In this document: one piece after another, positions 1 through 5,430 of the stretch | Numbering within the stretch: the stretch's first letter is position 1 | Layout: every line of letters begins with the position of its first letter | Source of the DNA: JAGKXB01 sp964498835 | GTDB lineage: Bacteria; Pseudomonadota; Gammaproteobacteria; Burkholderiales; Burkholderiaceae_D | Reading direction: 5' to 3' | DNA: 6,145 nt | Assembly: GCA_964498835.1 (NCBI GenBank) | Contig: CAZCIX010000077.1 | Span: forward strand, 1 to 6,145 | Made by a program: the position numbers and the translations under genes | The notes under the pieces: model-generated | Told to the model about the DNA's origin: nothing | The model's input: the letters and a program-made list of their open reading frames with translations, nothing else | Database searches by the model: none

Positions 1-5
1 TGACA

Positions 6-869
6 TTAAAGTGCATTAAGCGGAATTTTCAAATAAGACACACCATTTTCCTCGACAGGAGGCATTTCCCCTGCACGAATATTGACTTGCACAGAGGGCA
101 AGATCAGTACAGGCATTTCTAGTGTGGCATCACGTGCAGTACGCATCTCTACAAATTGCGCTTCAGCAATACCTTCGTGGACATGAATATTATTTGTACG
201 TTGCTCCGCAACAGTGGTCTCGAACTTCACCGCTCGGTCGTTGGGTGGATAGTCATGACACATGAATAGGCGAGTCTGTGGTGGCAAATTCAAAATCTTC
301 TGGATCGATTTGTAAAGGGTACGTGCATTTCCTCCTGGGAAGTCGCAACGTGCCGTCCCGACATCGGGCATAAATAGTGTATCGCCGACGAATACGGCGT
401 CACCAAATAAATAAGCCATACATGCAGGTGTATGACCTGGAACAGAAAGGGCTTGCGCACTTAACGCACCGACACTAAATACCTCTTCATTAGCAAACAA
501 GTGATCGAATTGAGAGCCATCCGTAGCGAAGTCTGACTCCAGATTAAAAACACCCTTGAATACCTTCTGAACAACTGAAATTTGTTCACCAATTGCTATT
601 TTTCCTCCAAGTTTATTTTTGAGATAAGCGGCAGCTGTCAAATGGTCAGCATGTGCATGTGTTTCAAGAATCCACGCAACAGTAAGTTCGTTAGTCCTGA
701 CGAAATCAATGACTTTATCGGCAGAGGTATATCGAGTTCGACCAGATTTTGGATCTAAATCAAGTACAGAATCAATGATCGCGCAGGCACTCCCACGCCC
801 TTGATGTACTACATAGGTAACCGTCCAAGTAGCCGGATCATAGATGGCATGGACTTCTGGTTTATTCAT
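6..869 (-). CDS. blh: Blh/ETHE1-type persulfide dioxygenase (metallo-beta-lactamase fold)
   Basis: A cytoplasmic 287-aa metallo-beta-lactamase-fold hydrolase of the Blh/ETHE1 branch. In that branch a mononuclear iron oxidises glutathione persulfide to sulfite and glutathione, detoxifying sulfide-derived sulfur. Visible metal-site motifs are HAHADH at residues 71-76, PGHT with H146, GDT with D163 and CHDYPP with H205. The GTARCDFPGG stretch (171-180) and the conserved C-terminal block with VNIRAGEMPP (262-271) are, from memory, typical of Blh proteins linked to BigR. Length is normal for the family. The ATG at 869 is preceded by GAAGGGG (875-881) at 5-nt spacing, so the start is well supported. 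The gene is transcribed away from the BigR-like repressor and shares its control region. There is no fused rhodanese domain. Enzyme class is confident; substrate preference is inferred from the family. Confidence 0.92.
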   Translation of the reverse strand: MNKPEVHAIYDPATWTVTYVVHQGRGSACAIIDSVLDLDPKSGRTRYTSADKVIDFVRTNELTVAWILETHAHADHLTAAAYLKNKLGGKIAIGEQISVVQKVFKGVFNLESDFATDGSQFDHLFANEEVFSVGALSAQALSVPGHTPACMAYLFGDAVFVGDTLFMPDVGTARCDFPGGNARTLYKSIQKILNLPPQTRLFMCHDYPPNDRAVKFETTVAEQRTNNIHVHEGIAEAQFVEMRTARDATLEMPVLILPSVQVNIRAGEMPPVEENGVSYLKIPLNAL

Positions 870-930
870 AACGGCCCCTTCAATTTATTTACGCATTTAC
901 TTATTTAACGTACTTATTACTTAATACATC

Positions 931-966
931 ATTTACTATATTATTCAATAATATATTTAAATACAA
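931..966 (-). promoter_or_regulatory. Candidate promoter of the persulfide dioxygenase gene
   Basis: On the minus strand, TTGTAT (966-961) and TAATAT (943-938) are separated by 17 bp, a sigma70-like arrangement with 3/6 and 5/6 consensus matches. The predicted start near 931 leaves a leader of about 60 nt before the ATG at 869. The element lies within the palindromic operator, so a bound repressor would block it. The region is so AT-rich that other -10 choices are possible. Confidence 0.45.
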
Positions 967-985
967 TATATTATTGAATATAATG
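937..985. promoter_or_regulatory. Double palindromic operator for the BigR-like repressor
   Basis: Two AT-rich dyads lie in the divergent region. The left one (937-955) is a 9-bp inverted repeat around C946. The right one (about 968-984) is centred on G976 and is imperfect. The two also mirror each other: 16-bp arms at 942-957 and 965-980 match perfectly across a 7-bp spacer. The centres are 30 bp apart, about three helical turns, placing both on one DNA face. ArsR-family repressors bind such dyads as dimers, and BigR is known to bind an AT-rich palindrome in its own promoter. That the adjacent repressor binds here is inferred. Confidence 0.75.
956..984 (+). promoter_or_regulatory. Candidate promoter of the repressor-transporter operon
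   Basis: A perfect -10 TATAAT (979-984) sits 17 bp downstream of TTTAAA (956-961; 4/6 match to TTGACA). Transcription would start near 991, about 20 nt before the first candidate ATG of the repressor. The -10 overlaps the right dyad, which fits negative autoregulation. Confidence 0.55.
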
Positions 986-1010
986 TTATGGTACGCTACT
1001 AAAAAAAACA

Positions 1011-1373
1011 ATGATCAACATCATGACAACCACAAAATTAGAACTCACAAAAATGCAAAACGGTGCAGCCAACGCATCCCGTTTAATGAAAGTACTTTCC
1101 AATCCAGATCGATTGTTAATCTTATGCCAACTCAGTCAAGGGGAAAAACGTGTGGGTGAGCTTGAGGAATTGCTTGGTATTACGCAACCCACTCTTTCTC
1201 AACAATTAACCGTATTAAGAGATGAAGGATTAGTCAGTACGAGACGTGATGGAAAAGCAATCTATTACCAATTAAGTAGTACACAAGCATTAGCTGTCAT
1301 GCAAGTGCTCTATCAGCAATTCTGCAATCCAAACAACCAAAACAATTCAAATAATCAAAATAACAATATATAA
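1011..1373 (+). CDS. bigR: BigR/SqrR-like persulfide-sensing ArsR-family repressor
   Basis: A 120-aa winged-helix repressor of the ArsR family. The helix-turn-helix covers roughly residues 47-75 (VGELEELLGITQPTLSQQL within it), followed by the wing RRDGKAIYYQL. It lacks the ELCVCDL metal site of metal-sensing ArsR proteins. Instead it has two cysteines, C39 (LLILCQL) and C105 (QQFCNP), 66 residues apart. This is the spacing of the redox pair in BigR (C42/C108) and SqrR (C41/C107), where persulfide makes an intramolecular sulfur bridge and releases DNA. The C-terminus is an unusual Asn/Gln-rich tail (106-120). Neither ATG 1011 nor the in-frame ATG 1023 has a clear Shine-Dalgarno; starting at 1023 would remove four residues. 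The gene is first in a plus-strand operon with the sulfur transporters and divergent from blh. Family is confident; sensing by persulfide is inferred from the cysteines and neighbours. Confidence 0.92.
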   Translation: MINIMTTTKLELTKMQNGAANASRLMKVLSNPDRLLILCQLSQGEKRVGELEELLGITQPTLSQQLTVLRDEGLVSTRRDGKAIYYQLSSTQALAVMQVLYQQFCNPNNQNNSNNQNNNI

Positions 1374-1384
1374 AGGTATCCATC

Positions 1385-1831
1385 ATGCTCATTGATTGGT
1401 TGCATTTCACCCCGTGGCAATCCCTCGCAGGTGGTGTATTCATTGGAGTCGCCTCCTCCCTATTCATCTTACTCAACGGTCGCATTCTGGGTATTAGTGG
1501 GATTATTGGTGGTTTATTACCACTCAAAAAGAACGATATAAGTTGGCGCATGACATTTCTCCTTGGCATGCTTACTGCACCAACAGCATTTTATGTACTA
1601 GCTCCCACCAGCCTGATATTCATACCGCGCATCCATGCAGATAACGGATCTATCCTAATCGCTGGTTTGCTGGTAGGTCTTGGAACCAGATATGCCTTAG
1701 GTTGTACAAGTGGTCACGGCGTTTGTGGACTATCGCGTCTTTCTCCACGTTCATTGGTAGCCACCATCAGTTTCATGGCAACAGGTTTTCTCACTGTTTT
1801 TCTTCTACGCCATGTATTCATCACTCAATAA
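1385..1831 (+). CDS. YeeE/YedE-family (DUF395) sulfur-transport half-protein, first subunit
   Basis: An inner-membrane protein of 148 aa with about four hydrophobic segments, equal to one half of a full-length YeeE/YedE protein. Signature motifs are NGRILGISGIIGG (31-43) and GCTSGHGVCGLSRLS (106-120), the latter with C107 and C114. In the characterised YeeE (TsuA) transporter, conserved cysteines along the pore pass thiosulfate inward, so a sulfur-compound channel is a reasonable role. The gene starts 11 nt after the repressor stop, with AAAGG (1372-1376) overlapping that stop as its Shine-Dalgarno. The companion half is the next gene, so the pair probably forms one functional unit. Similar split pairs are called PmpA/PmpB in some bacteria and accompany BigR in others. 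The transported species cannot be read from sequence. Confidence 0.88.
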   Translation: MLIDWLHFTPWQSLAGGVFIGVASSLFILLNGRILGISGIIGGLLPLKKNDISWRMTFLLGMLTAPTAFYVLAPTSLIFIPRIHADNGSILIAGLLVGLGTRYALGCTSGHGVCGLSRLSPRSLVATISFMATGFLTVFLLRHVFITQ

Positions 1832-1850
1832 TTAACACGGGAAAAACAAT

Positions 1851-2279
1851 ATGAATCGGGTTATTGAATTTTTGGTCGGATTACTATTTGGCATTGGTCT
1901 TATGCTGTCAGGCATGACAGACCCAGGTAAAGTGATTGGTTTCTTGGATTTATTTGGATTGTGGGACCCATCGTTAGCATTTGTGATGATCGGTGCAATT
2001 ACGGTTGGTTTTTTTGCCTTCGCCGTTGCAAAAAAACGTACAACAAGTTTCCTGGGAGGGCCACTTCACCTCCCCACATCCAAAAAAATCGATAAGCGTT
2101 TGATTATTGGATCCTTACTTTTTGGAGCTGGGTGGGGTCTCGCAGGATTTTGCCCAGGCCCAGCTTTGGTATCCATGGCTACTGGCCAAGCCAAAGCTAC
2201 CCTGTTTGTGCTGGCAATGCTTGCTGGTATGGTTTTATTTAGACTAGCAGAGCGTTATCTGCATCGCCAATGTTCCTAA
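1851..2279 (+). CDS. YeeE/YedE-family (DUF395) sulfur-transport half-protein, second subunit
   Basis: A 142-aa inner-membrane protein, the second DUF395 half. It has LSGMTDPGKVIGFLD (19-33), a central hydrophobic segment, a basic linker (about residues 61-83) and the signature GWGLAGFCPGPALV (94-107) with C101. The two halves together provide the G-C-x and CPGPAL motifs found in single-chain YeeE/YedE proteins, so they likely pair in the membrane to form a path for thiosulfate or a related sulfur compound. The ATG follows the previous gene by 19 nt, with only a weak GGGA Shine-Dalgarno (1840-1843). The end overlaps the start of the TauE-like gene by 10 nt, suggesting translational coupling. 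Family assignment is firm; substrate is unknown. Confidence 0.87.
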   Translation: MNRVIEFLVGLLFGIGLMLSGMTDPGKVIGFLDLFGLWDPSLAFVMIGAITVGFFAFAVAKKRTTSFLGGPLHLPTSKKIDKRLIIGSLLFGAGWGLAGFCPGPALVSMATGQAKATLFVLAMLAGMVLFRLAERYLHRQCS

Positions 2280-3073
2280 GTGCCATACTAGGCGCATTGG
2301 TCGGCGCCATTCTAGGCTTGACAGGTGCCGGCGGCGGTATCCTGGCAGTACCTGCACTTTCCATAGGAATGGGTTGGAGCATGCAACAAGCTGCACCAGT
2401 TGCTTTGATCGCTGTCGCTATCAGTGCTAGCGTTGGTTCACTAGATGGTTTGCGAAATCGACAAGTTCGATACAAGGCTGCGATATTGATTGCAATGAGT
2501 GGATTTCCTTTTGTCTACCTTGGACAATTGATTGCGCATCAACTACCTCAAGCCTTATTACAAGGCTGCTTTGCCTGCATCATGTTATTGATCGCCTACC
2601 GCCTCTATCAACACTCCCCATCACAATGTTCTAGCGCACTAGACCAACCACCAGCAACGATCAGAATCAACGCCGACTCCGGAAAACTCATTTGGTCGAT
2701 TCAAACTGCCATGCTGCTTGCGTCTATAGGTGGTGCCACTGGATTGATGACGGGTCTTCTCGGTGTTGGCGGAGGATTTTTAATTACCCCGATGTTGCGA
2801 AAGTTTACTGATCTTTCTGTACAAGCTATCGTGGCGACTTCCCTCATGATCGTAGCATTAGTTAGTTTAAGCGGAGTAGGAAGTGCGCTCATACACTCAA
2901 CCAACATTCCGTGGCGTGCTGCCCTAATTTTCACGATGGCGACCGTAATTGGTATGCTCATTGGCCGCAAACTGATTCGAAAGATACCTCCATCCACTGT
3001 ACAAAAAGGACTTTCTTTGCTACTGCTATTCGTCGCTGTATGGTTGGGAATTGCTGCCTTTCATCACCAATAA
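2270..3073 (+). CDS. TauE/SafE-family (DUF81) anion permease
   Basis: A 267-aa inner-membrane permease with about seven to eight hydrophobic segments. The two family repeats are visible: GLTGAGGGILAVPAL (16-30) and GLLGVGGGFLITPML (162-176), separated by a polar loop near 115-140. TauE/SafE proteins are associated with export of sulfite, sulfoacetate or other sulfur anions. Beside a persulfide dioxygenase, which makes sulfite, sulfite efflux is the simplest guess. The ATG at 2270 overlaps the stop of the preceding gene by 10 nt and has no clear Shine-Dalgarno of its own, so coupled translation is likely. The stop codon (3071-3073) runs into an A-tract that serves as the U-tract of the opposing cytochrome gene's terminator. 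No T-tract terminator for this operon is visible on the plus strand. Confidence 0.88.
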   Translation: MFLSAILGALVGAILGLTGAGGGILAVPALSIGMGWSMQQAAPVALIAVAISASVGSLDGLRNRQVRYKAAILIAMSGFPFVYLGQLIAHQLPQALLQGCFACIMLLIAYRLYQHSPSQCSSALDQPPATIRINADSGKLIWSIQTAMLLASIGGATGLMTGLLGVGGGFLITPMLRKFTDLSVQAIVATSLMIVALVSLSGVGSALIHSTNIPWRAALIFTMATVIGMLIGRKLIRKIPPSTVQKGLSLLLLFVAVWLGIAAFHHQ

Positions 3074-3102
3074 AAAAAGGGGCGAGTTATAAACTCACCC
3101 CC
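3072..3102 (-). terminator. Intrinsic terminator of the cytochrome c5 gene
   Basis: Read on the minus strand, GGGG-U-GAGUU (3101-3092), loop UAU and AACUC-G-CCCC (3088-3079) form a continuous 10-bp stem that includes one U-G wobble, followed by seven Ts (3078-3072). On the plus strand the same position is a C-A mismatch and no T-run follows. The terminator therefore belongs to the minus-strand cytochrome gene, whose stop lies about 37 nt upstream. Confidence 0.85.
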
Positions 3103-3138
3103 TACCAAACCACATACAAAAAATCAGATTAATCTAAA

Positions 3139-4026
3139 TTATTTAGCAGCCTTAACCATGTAATCAACCGCTGCTTTTACCTCTTCGTCGCTAGCAGAAG
3201 AACCACCTTTAGCAGGCATCACACCATTTTTACCATTAAACCCTTTGATTGCATGGTCATATAACACGGCATTTCCTTGTTTAATACGAGCCGCCCATGC
3301 AGCCTTATCAGCAAACTTAGGAGCACCAGCAGCACCACTAGCATGACATGCCTGGCAACTTGCTTGATAAAGTTTCGCGCCAGCATCGGCAGCCAATTTA
3401 GCTGGCGCAGCTGGTACAGCATTGGCTGACGCACTGGTAGAAGCACTAGCAGATGCAACAACAGGTGCAGATGATGCGCTGGCGGATGCTGATGCAGCAG
3501 GCTCAGTAGCACTTGCCTTCACTTCTGGTTCTTTGAATTTCGCACCACCCTGATTCGCCATGTACACCACAGCACGGGCTACTTCAACATCATCCAAATC
3601 AGGTACACCACCTTTAGCCGGCATGCCACGCAAACCTTGTATCGCATGTTTCAACAACGTGTCGTAACCTTGTGCAATACGCGCCGACCATGCACTCGCA
3701 TCGCCCAATTTTGGTGCACCAGCAGCACCCGTCGCATGACAAGCGGCACATACCGCGGTGTACACAGCTTCTGCCGTTTGTAATTGTTTAGGCCCATTGG
3801 CATCTTTGAAAGTAAATCCGTTATCGGCAACAGGTTTAATGCGCGCAGCAACGGCATCTGTCGATTGTGCGTCCGACCCAATCCCTACTTTTTTGTCATT
3901 AGCAACATATTGCACCAATAAGACGATGCAAATAATAGGAACCAAAATAGCCGCTACGACTGCAGCAATCAGTTGCTTGGGGGTTTTAATCGGTGATTGA
4001 TGTTCTTCGTTATGTGAGTCGCTCAT
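3139..4026 (-). CDS. Membrane-anchored di-haem cytochrome c5
   Basis: A 295-aa c-type cytochrome with a short polar N-terminus, one transmembrane anchor (about 18-40) and two homologous cytochrome c5 domains in the periplasm. Haem sites are CAACH (93-97) and CQACH (224-228). The likely axial methionines are M135 and M270, each in MPAKGG. Between the domains lies an Ala/Ser-rich linker (168-209). This matches the di-haem c5 type that donates electrons to terminal oxidases such as cbb3 in Neisseria, and is common in Burkholderiales. An upstream in-frame start at 4077 would add 17 residues, but ATG 4026 has a good Shine-Dalgarno, GAAGGA (4031-4036), and gives the expected MSDSHNEEH start. It is a single-gene unit with its own terminator, convergent with the sulfur operon. 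A role in taking electrons from sulfur oxidation is possible but not shown. Confidence 0.93.
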   Translation of the reverse strand: MSDSHNEEHQSPIKTPKQLIAAVVAAILVPIICIVLLVQYVANDKKVGIGSDAQSTDAVAARIKPVADNGFTFKDANGPKQLQTAEAVYTAVCAACHATGAAGAPKLGDASAWSARIAQGYDTLLKHAIQGLRGMPAKGGVPDLDDVEVARAVVYMANQGGAKFKEPEVKASATEPAASASASASSAPVVASASASTSASANAVPAAPAKLAADAGAKLYQASCQACHASGAAGAPKFADKAAWAARIKQGNAVLYDHAIKGFNGKNGVMPAKGGSSASDEEVKAAVDYMVKAAK

Positions 4027-4095
4027 GATTTCCTTCATGCAATTAACAAATACGTAATAAACACGTATAGGCAGCAAAATTGCGCCAAACCGGCG

Positions 4096-4101
4096 ATTAT
4101 A
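4096..4101 (-). promoter_or_regulatory. Possible -10 element of the cytochrome c5 promoter
   Basis: The minus strand reads TATAAT here, about 70 bp upstream of the ATG at 4026. The -35 region 17 bp upstream does not resemble TTGACA; TTGGCA occurs 23 bp upstream, which is too far. This may be an activator-dependent promoter or a chance match. Confidence 0.35.
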
Positions 4102-4147
4102 AACGCAATAATAGCCATTTGGAATGCCAAGCCGGCTTAAACAATGG

Positions 4148-4173
4148 TTTTACCAACATTTTTTACCAACGTT
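4148..4173. repeat. Two tandem copies of a 13-bp unit
   Basis: TTTTACCAACATT (4148-4160) is followed directly by TTTTACCAACGTT (4161-4173), with 12 of 13 positions identical. It lies in the spacer about 105 bp upstream of the tRNA and about 120 bp upstream of the cytochrome start. It may be a duplicated protein-binding site or a replication-slippage product. Confidence 0.6.
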
Positions 4174-4278
4174 TTTCATGGACGACAAATCAGAAAAAAG
4201 GTATCCTTGCGACCGCTTTAATGCTCATTAAAGCACTCCTAAGCACTTCATCTTCCTGTTTGATGCTTTCTTCTTAAT

Positions 4279-4354
4279 GCGGCTGTAGCTCAGTGGATAG
4301 AGTATTGGCCTCCGAAGCCAAGGGTCGTGGGTTCGATCCCCGCCAGCCGCACCA
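4279..4354 (+). tRNA. tRNA-Arg (anticodon CCG)
   Basis: A complete 76-nt tRNA including an encoded CCA end (4352-4354). The acceptor stem GCGGCTG pairs with CAGCCGC (4344-4350). The D-arm is GCTC/GAGT. The anticodon stem TTGGC (4305-4309) pairs with GCCAA (4317-4321) around the loop CTCCGAA, giving anticodon CCG (4312-4314), which reads the Arg codon CGG. The T-arm GTGGG/CCCGC encloses TTCGATC. Genes for rare-codon tRNAs are frequent integration sites. The DNA downstream looks accessory, but no repeat of the tRNA 3' end was found inside the window. Confidence 0.97.
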
Positions 4355-4379
4355 GTGAAGCAATGCGGAAAATCGTGCC

Positions 4380-4408
4380 TTTACGTATACGCCCAATGGA
4401 CGTATAAT
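4380..4408 (+). promoter_or_regulatory. Strong sigma70-like promoter upstream of the DUF3800 gene
   Basis: TTTACG (4380-4385; 4/6 match) and a perfect TATAAT (4403-4408) are separated by 17 bp. The heptamer ACGTATA occurs at both 4383-4389 and 4400-4406. Transcription should start near 4415, about 95 nt before the GTG of the DUF3800 gene. A hairpin terminator lies within the first 70 nt of that transcript. Confidence 0.6.
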
Positions 4409-4418
4409 CAGACCCAAC

Positions 4419-4438
4419 GCATGTGACATGTCATGTGC
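4419..4438. repeat. 20-bp dyad just downstream of the promoter
   Basis: GCATGTGACA and TGTCATGTGC form an interrupted palindrome with an exact GACATGTC core (4425-4432). Two symmetric position pairs break the DNA symmetry, but in RNA they would be G-U pairs. CATGTG is also directly repeated (4420-4425, 4432-4437). Its place just after the predicted transcription start fits an operator or a leader hairpin; which one cannot be told from sequence. Confidence 0.5.
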
Positions 4439-4447
4439 CTAACTTCC

Positions 4448-4482
4448 GAGGCCCACAGTGAGTAATCGTTGTGGGCTTTCGT
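4448..4482 (+). terminator. Hairpin terminator between the promoter and the DUF3800 gene
   Basis: Bases 4451-4461 pair with 4466-4476 to form an 11-bp stem (nine Watson-Crick, two G-U) capped by a GUAA loop of GNRA type. The run TTTCGTGTTT follows. The T-tract is imperfect, so termination may be partial. It would end a transcript from the promoter at 4380-4408 after about 65-70 nt, and could also end read-through from the tRNA. Confidence 0.7.
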
Positions 4483-4510
4483 GTTTCTAGGCCATTTAAA
4501 GAGGCTAACT

Positions 4511-5308
4511 GTGCATTACGCTGTATATCTCGATGACTTTGGGCATATCGGCCCATATGTTTCCAAAGACCATAAAAATTATAACGACAGCCCAGTCTTC
4601 GGATTAGCCGGTATGTTGTTGCCAGTTGAGCAAGTTCGAGAGTTTGCAATCGAGTTTTACCAAATGAAGTGCAGGCTTCTGGCATGGGATCTGAAAAACA
4701 AAAATCCAACCAACCTTCCCCCGTATCACTGGGAAAAGAAGGGATCACAGATTTACACGACCCACAACGTAAACACATATCGGGAACTACGAAATACTAC
4801 AAACCGACTTTTCAATCGGATAAGCAAAGCAGGGGGATATGTTTTTTATACAGGGATACATAAAACAAGTACACCCGAAAAACATGATTCAGCAGAAATA
4901 TTTCGCCATCAGCTTCTTCAAACGATCCGCAAAATAGATCAATTTTGTACGTCAACAAACTCCACATTCATGGTTTTACTGGACGAACAGAAAGCGGGTG
5001 ATGAGTGGAGAATGCGAAACGTTGAAGCTTGTACTTTAGCCATGTTTGAAGACAAGGATCAAAAGTGCCGTACGTTGATCGAGCCTCCGCTACAAGGTGA
5101 AAGTCATCTTTTTCAAACGCTGCAATGTGCTGACTGGATATGCGGACTCGTGGGGCGTTTAACTGCATATTCTGTCGCAGCTGCAGAGTACCCAGATTGG
5201 GATATTTTTGGAAAATACTTTTCGGAAAGAATAGCTAAAGTGTCATTGCCGTGCAGTGGTTTGGAGTGTCAACTAGTGAATGTGCCGTTAGATATCAATT
5301 TTGAATGA
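4511..5308 (+). CDS. DUF3800-family protein, putative RNase H-fold nuclease
   Basis: A 265-aa soluble protein with DUF3800 hallmarks: an N-terminal strand with acidic pair YLDDFGHIGPY (6-16), a middle strand ending LLDEQ (156-160), and the C-terminal block LIEPPLQGESHLFQTLQCADWICGLVGR at 189-216, with D208. The three acidic positions D8, D158 and D208 are placed like the catalytic carboxylates of RNase H-like enzymes, which DUF3800 is predicted to resemble. DUF3800 genes often occur on mobile or defence-related islands, but I know of no established activity. The start is GTG 4511, preceded by AAGAGG (4499-4504) at 6 nt. The alternative TTG 4469 lies inside the terminator stem and is unlikely. 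From memory the N-terminal motif is usually D-E; here it is D-D. The gene appears monocistronic, with a possible attenuator in front. It is not recognisable as a toxin by context, since no antitoxin gene adjoins it. Confidence 0.85.
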   Translation: MHYAVYLDDFGHIGPYVSKDHKNYNDSPVFGLAGMLLPVEQVREFAIEFYQMKCRLLAWDLKNKNPTNLPPYHWEKKGSQIYTTHNVNTYRELRNTTNRLFNRISKAGGYVFYTGIHKTSTPEKHDSAEIFRHQLLQTIRKIDQFCTSTNSTFMVLLDEQKAGDEWRMRNVEACTLAMFEDKDQKCRTLIEPPLQGESHLFQTLQCADWICGLVGRLTAYSVAAAEYPDWDIFGKYFSERIAKVSLPCSGLECQLVNVPLDINFE

Positions 5309-5430
5309 TGGACATGTAAAAATATGAAGAGCTGGCTGATATTCGCCAGTATGAATTAATTTGCAAAAATACGACATTTCTATTTTTTTTAGAAAGAAAA
5401 TTCGTGGGGCATTTGTTATTCAAAATGGGA
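5309..5430. other. Convergent spacer after the DUF3800 gene
   Basis: No gene is seen. CTGGC (5332-5336) pairs with GCCAG (5345-5349) around an 8-nt loop and could weakly terminate the DUF3800 transcript, but no proper T-tract follows. A second, AT-rich inverted repeat, TTTCTA (5377-5382) and TAGAAA (5390-5395), encloses seven Ts. Confidence 0.4.

Larger units (their letters stand above)
4027..4278. other. Gene-free spacer between cytochrome c5 and tRNA-Arg
   Basis: No convincing gene is seen in these 252 bases. A possible minus-strand -10 for the cytochrome, TATAAT, occupies 4101-4096, without a clear -35 at the usual distance. A 13-bp tandem repeat lies at 4148-4173 and a 9-bp inverted repeat at 4215-4234. 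A 65-codon open frame (4080-4277) starts with TTG, has no ribosome-binding site and reads like noise. No clear sigma70 promoter for the tRNA was found here. Confidence 0.6.
4415..4482 (+). ncRNA. Possible short leader RNA or small RNA
   Basis: A consensus-like promoter and a hairpin terminator enclose about 68 nt that carry a dyad but no open reading frame. The product would be a small RNA, or the attenuated leader of the DUF3800 gene, whose Shine-Dalgarno begins about 20 nt further on. No known RNA family was recognised. The case rests only on the order promoter, dyad, terminator. Confidence 0.35.

Noticed and set aside
974..1159. 61-codon plus-strand open frame overlapping the repressor start
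   Set aside because: It lies out of frame over the well-supported ArsR gene, begins inside the operator and encodes no recognisable pattern.
4027..4077. Upstream extension of the cytochrome c5 gene to a start at 4077
   Set aside because: It adds 17 residues of a kind not expected before the conserved MSDSH start, and ATG 4026 has a strong Shine-Dalgarno while 4077 does not.
4215..4234. Inverted repeat as an intrinsic terminator
   Set aside because: No T-run follows on either strand, and the loop would be too small if fully paired.
4080..4277. 65-codon plus-strand open frame before the tRNA
   Set aside because: It has a TTG start, no ribosome-binding site, no recognisable protein pattern, and ends at the tRNA boundary.
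4469..4510. TTG start for the DUF3800 gene
   Set aside because: It lies within the terminator stem and adds 14 residues before the conserved first strand; GTG 4511 has a well-placed AAGAGG.
4431..4778. 115-codon minus-strand open frame opposite the DUF3800 gene
   Set aside because: It overlaps the DUF3800 coding region and terminator on the other strand and shows no family motif; it is a shadow frame.
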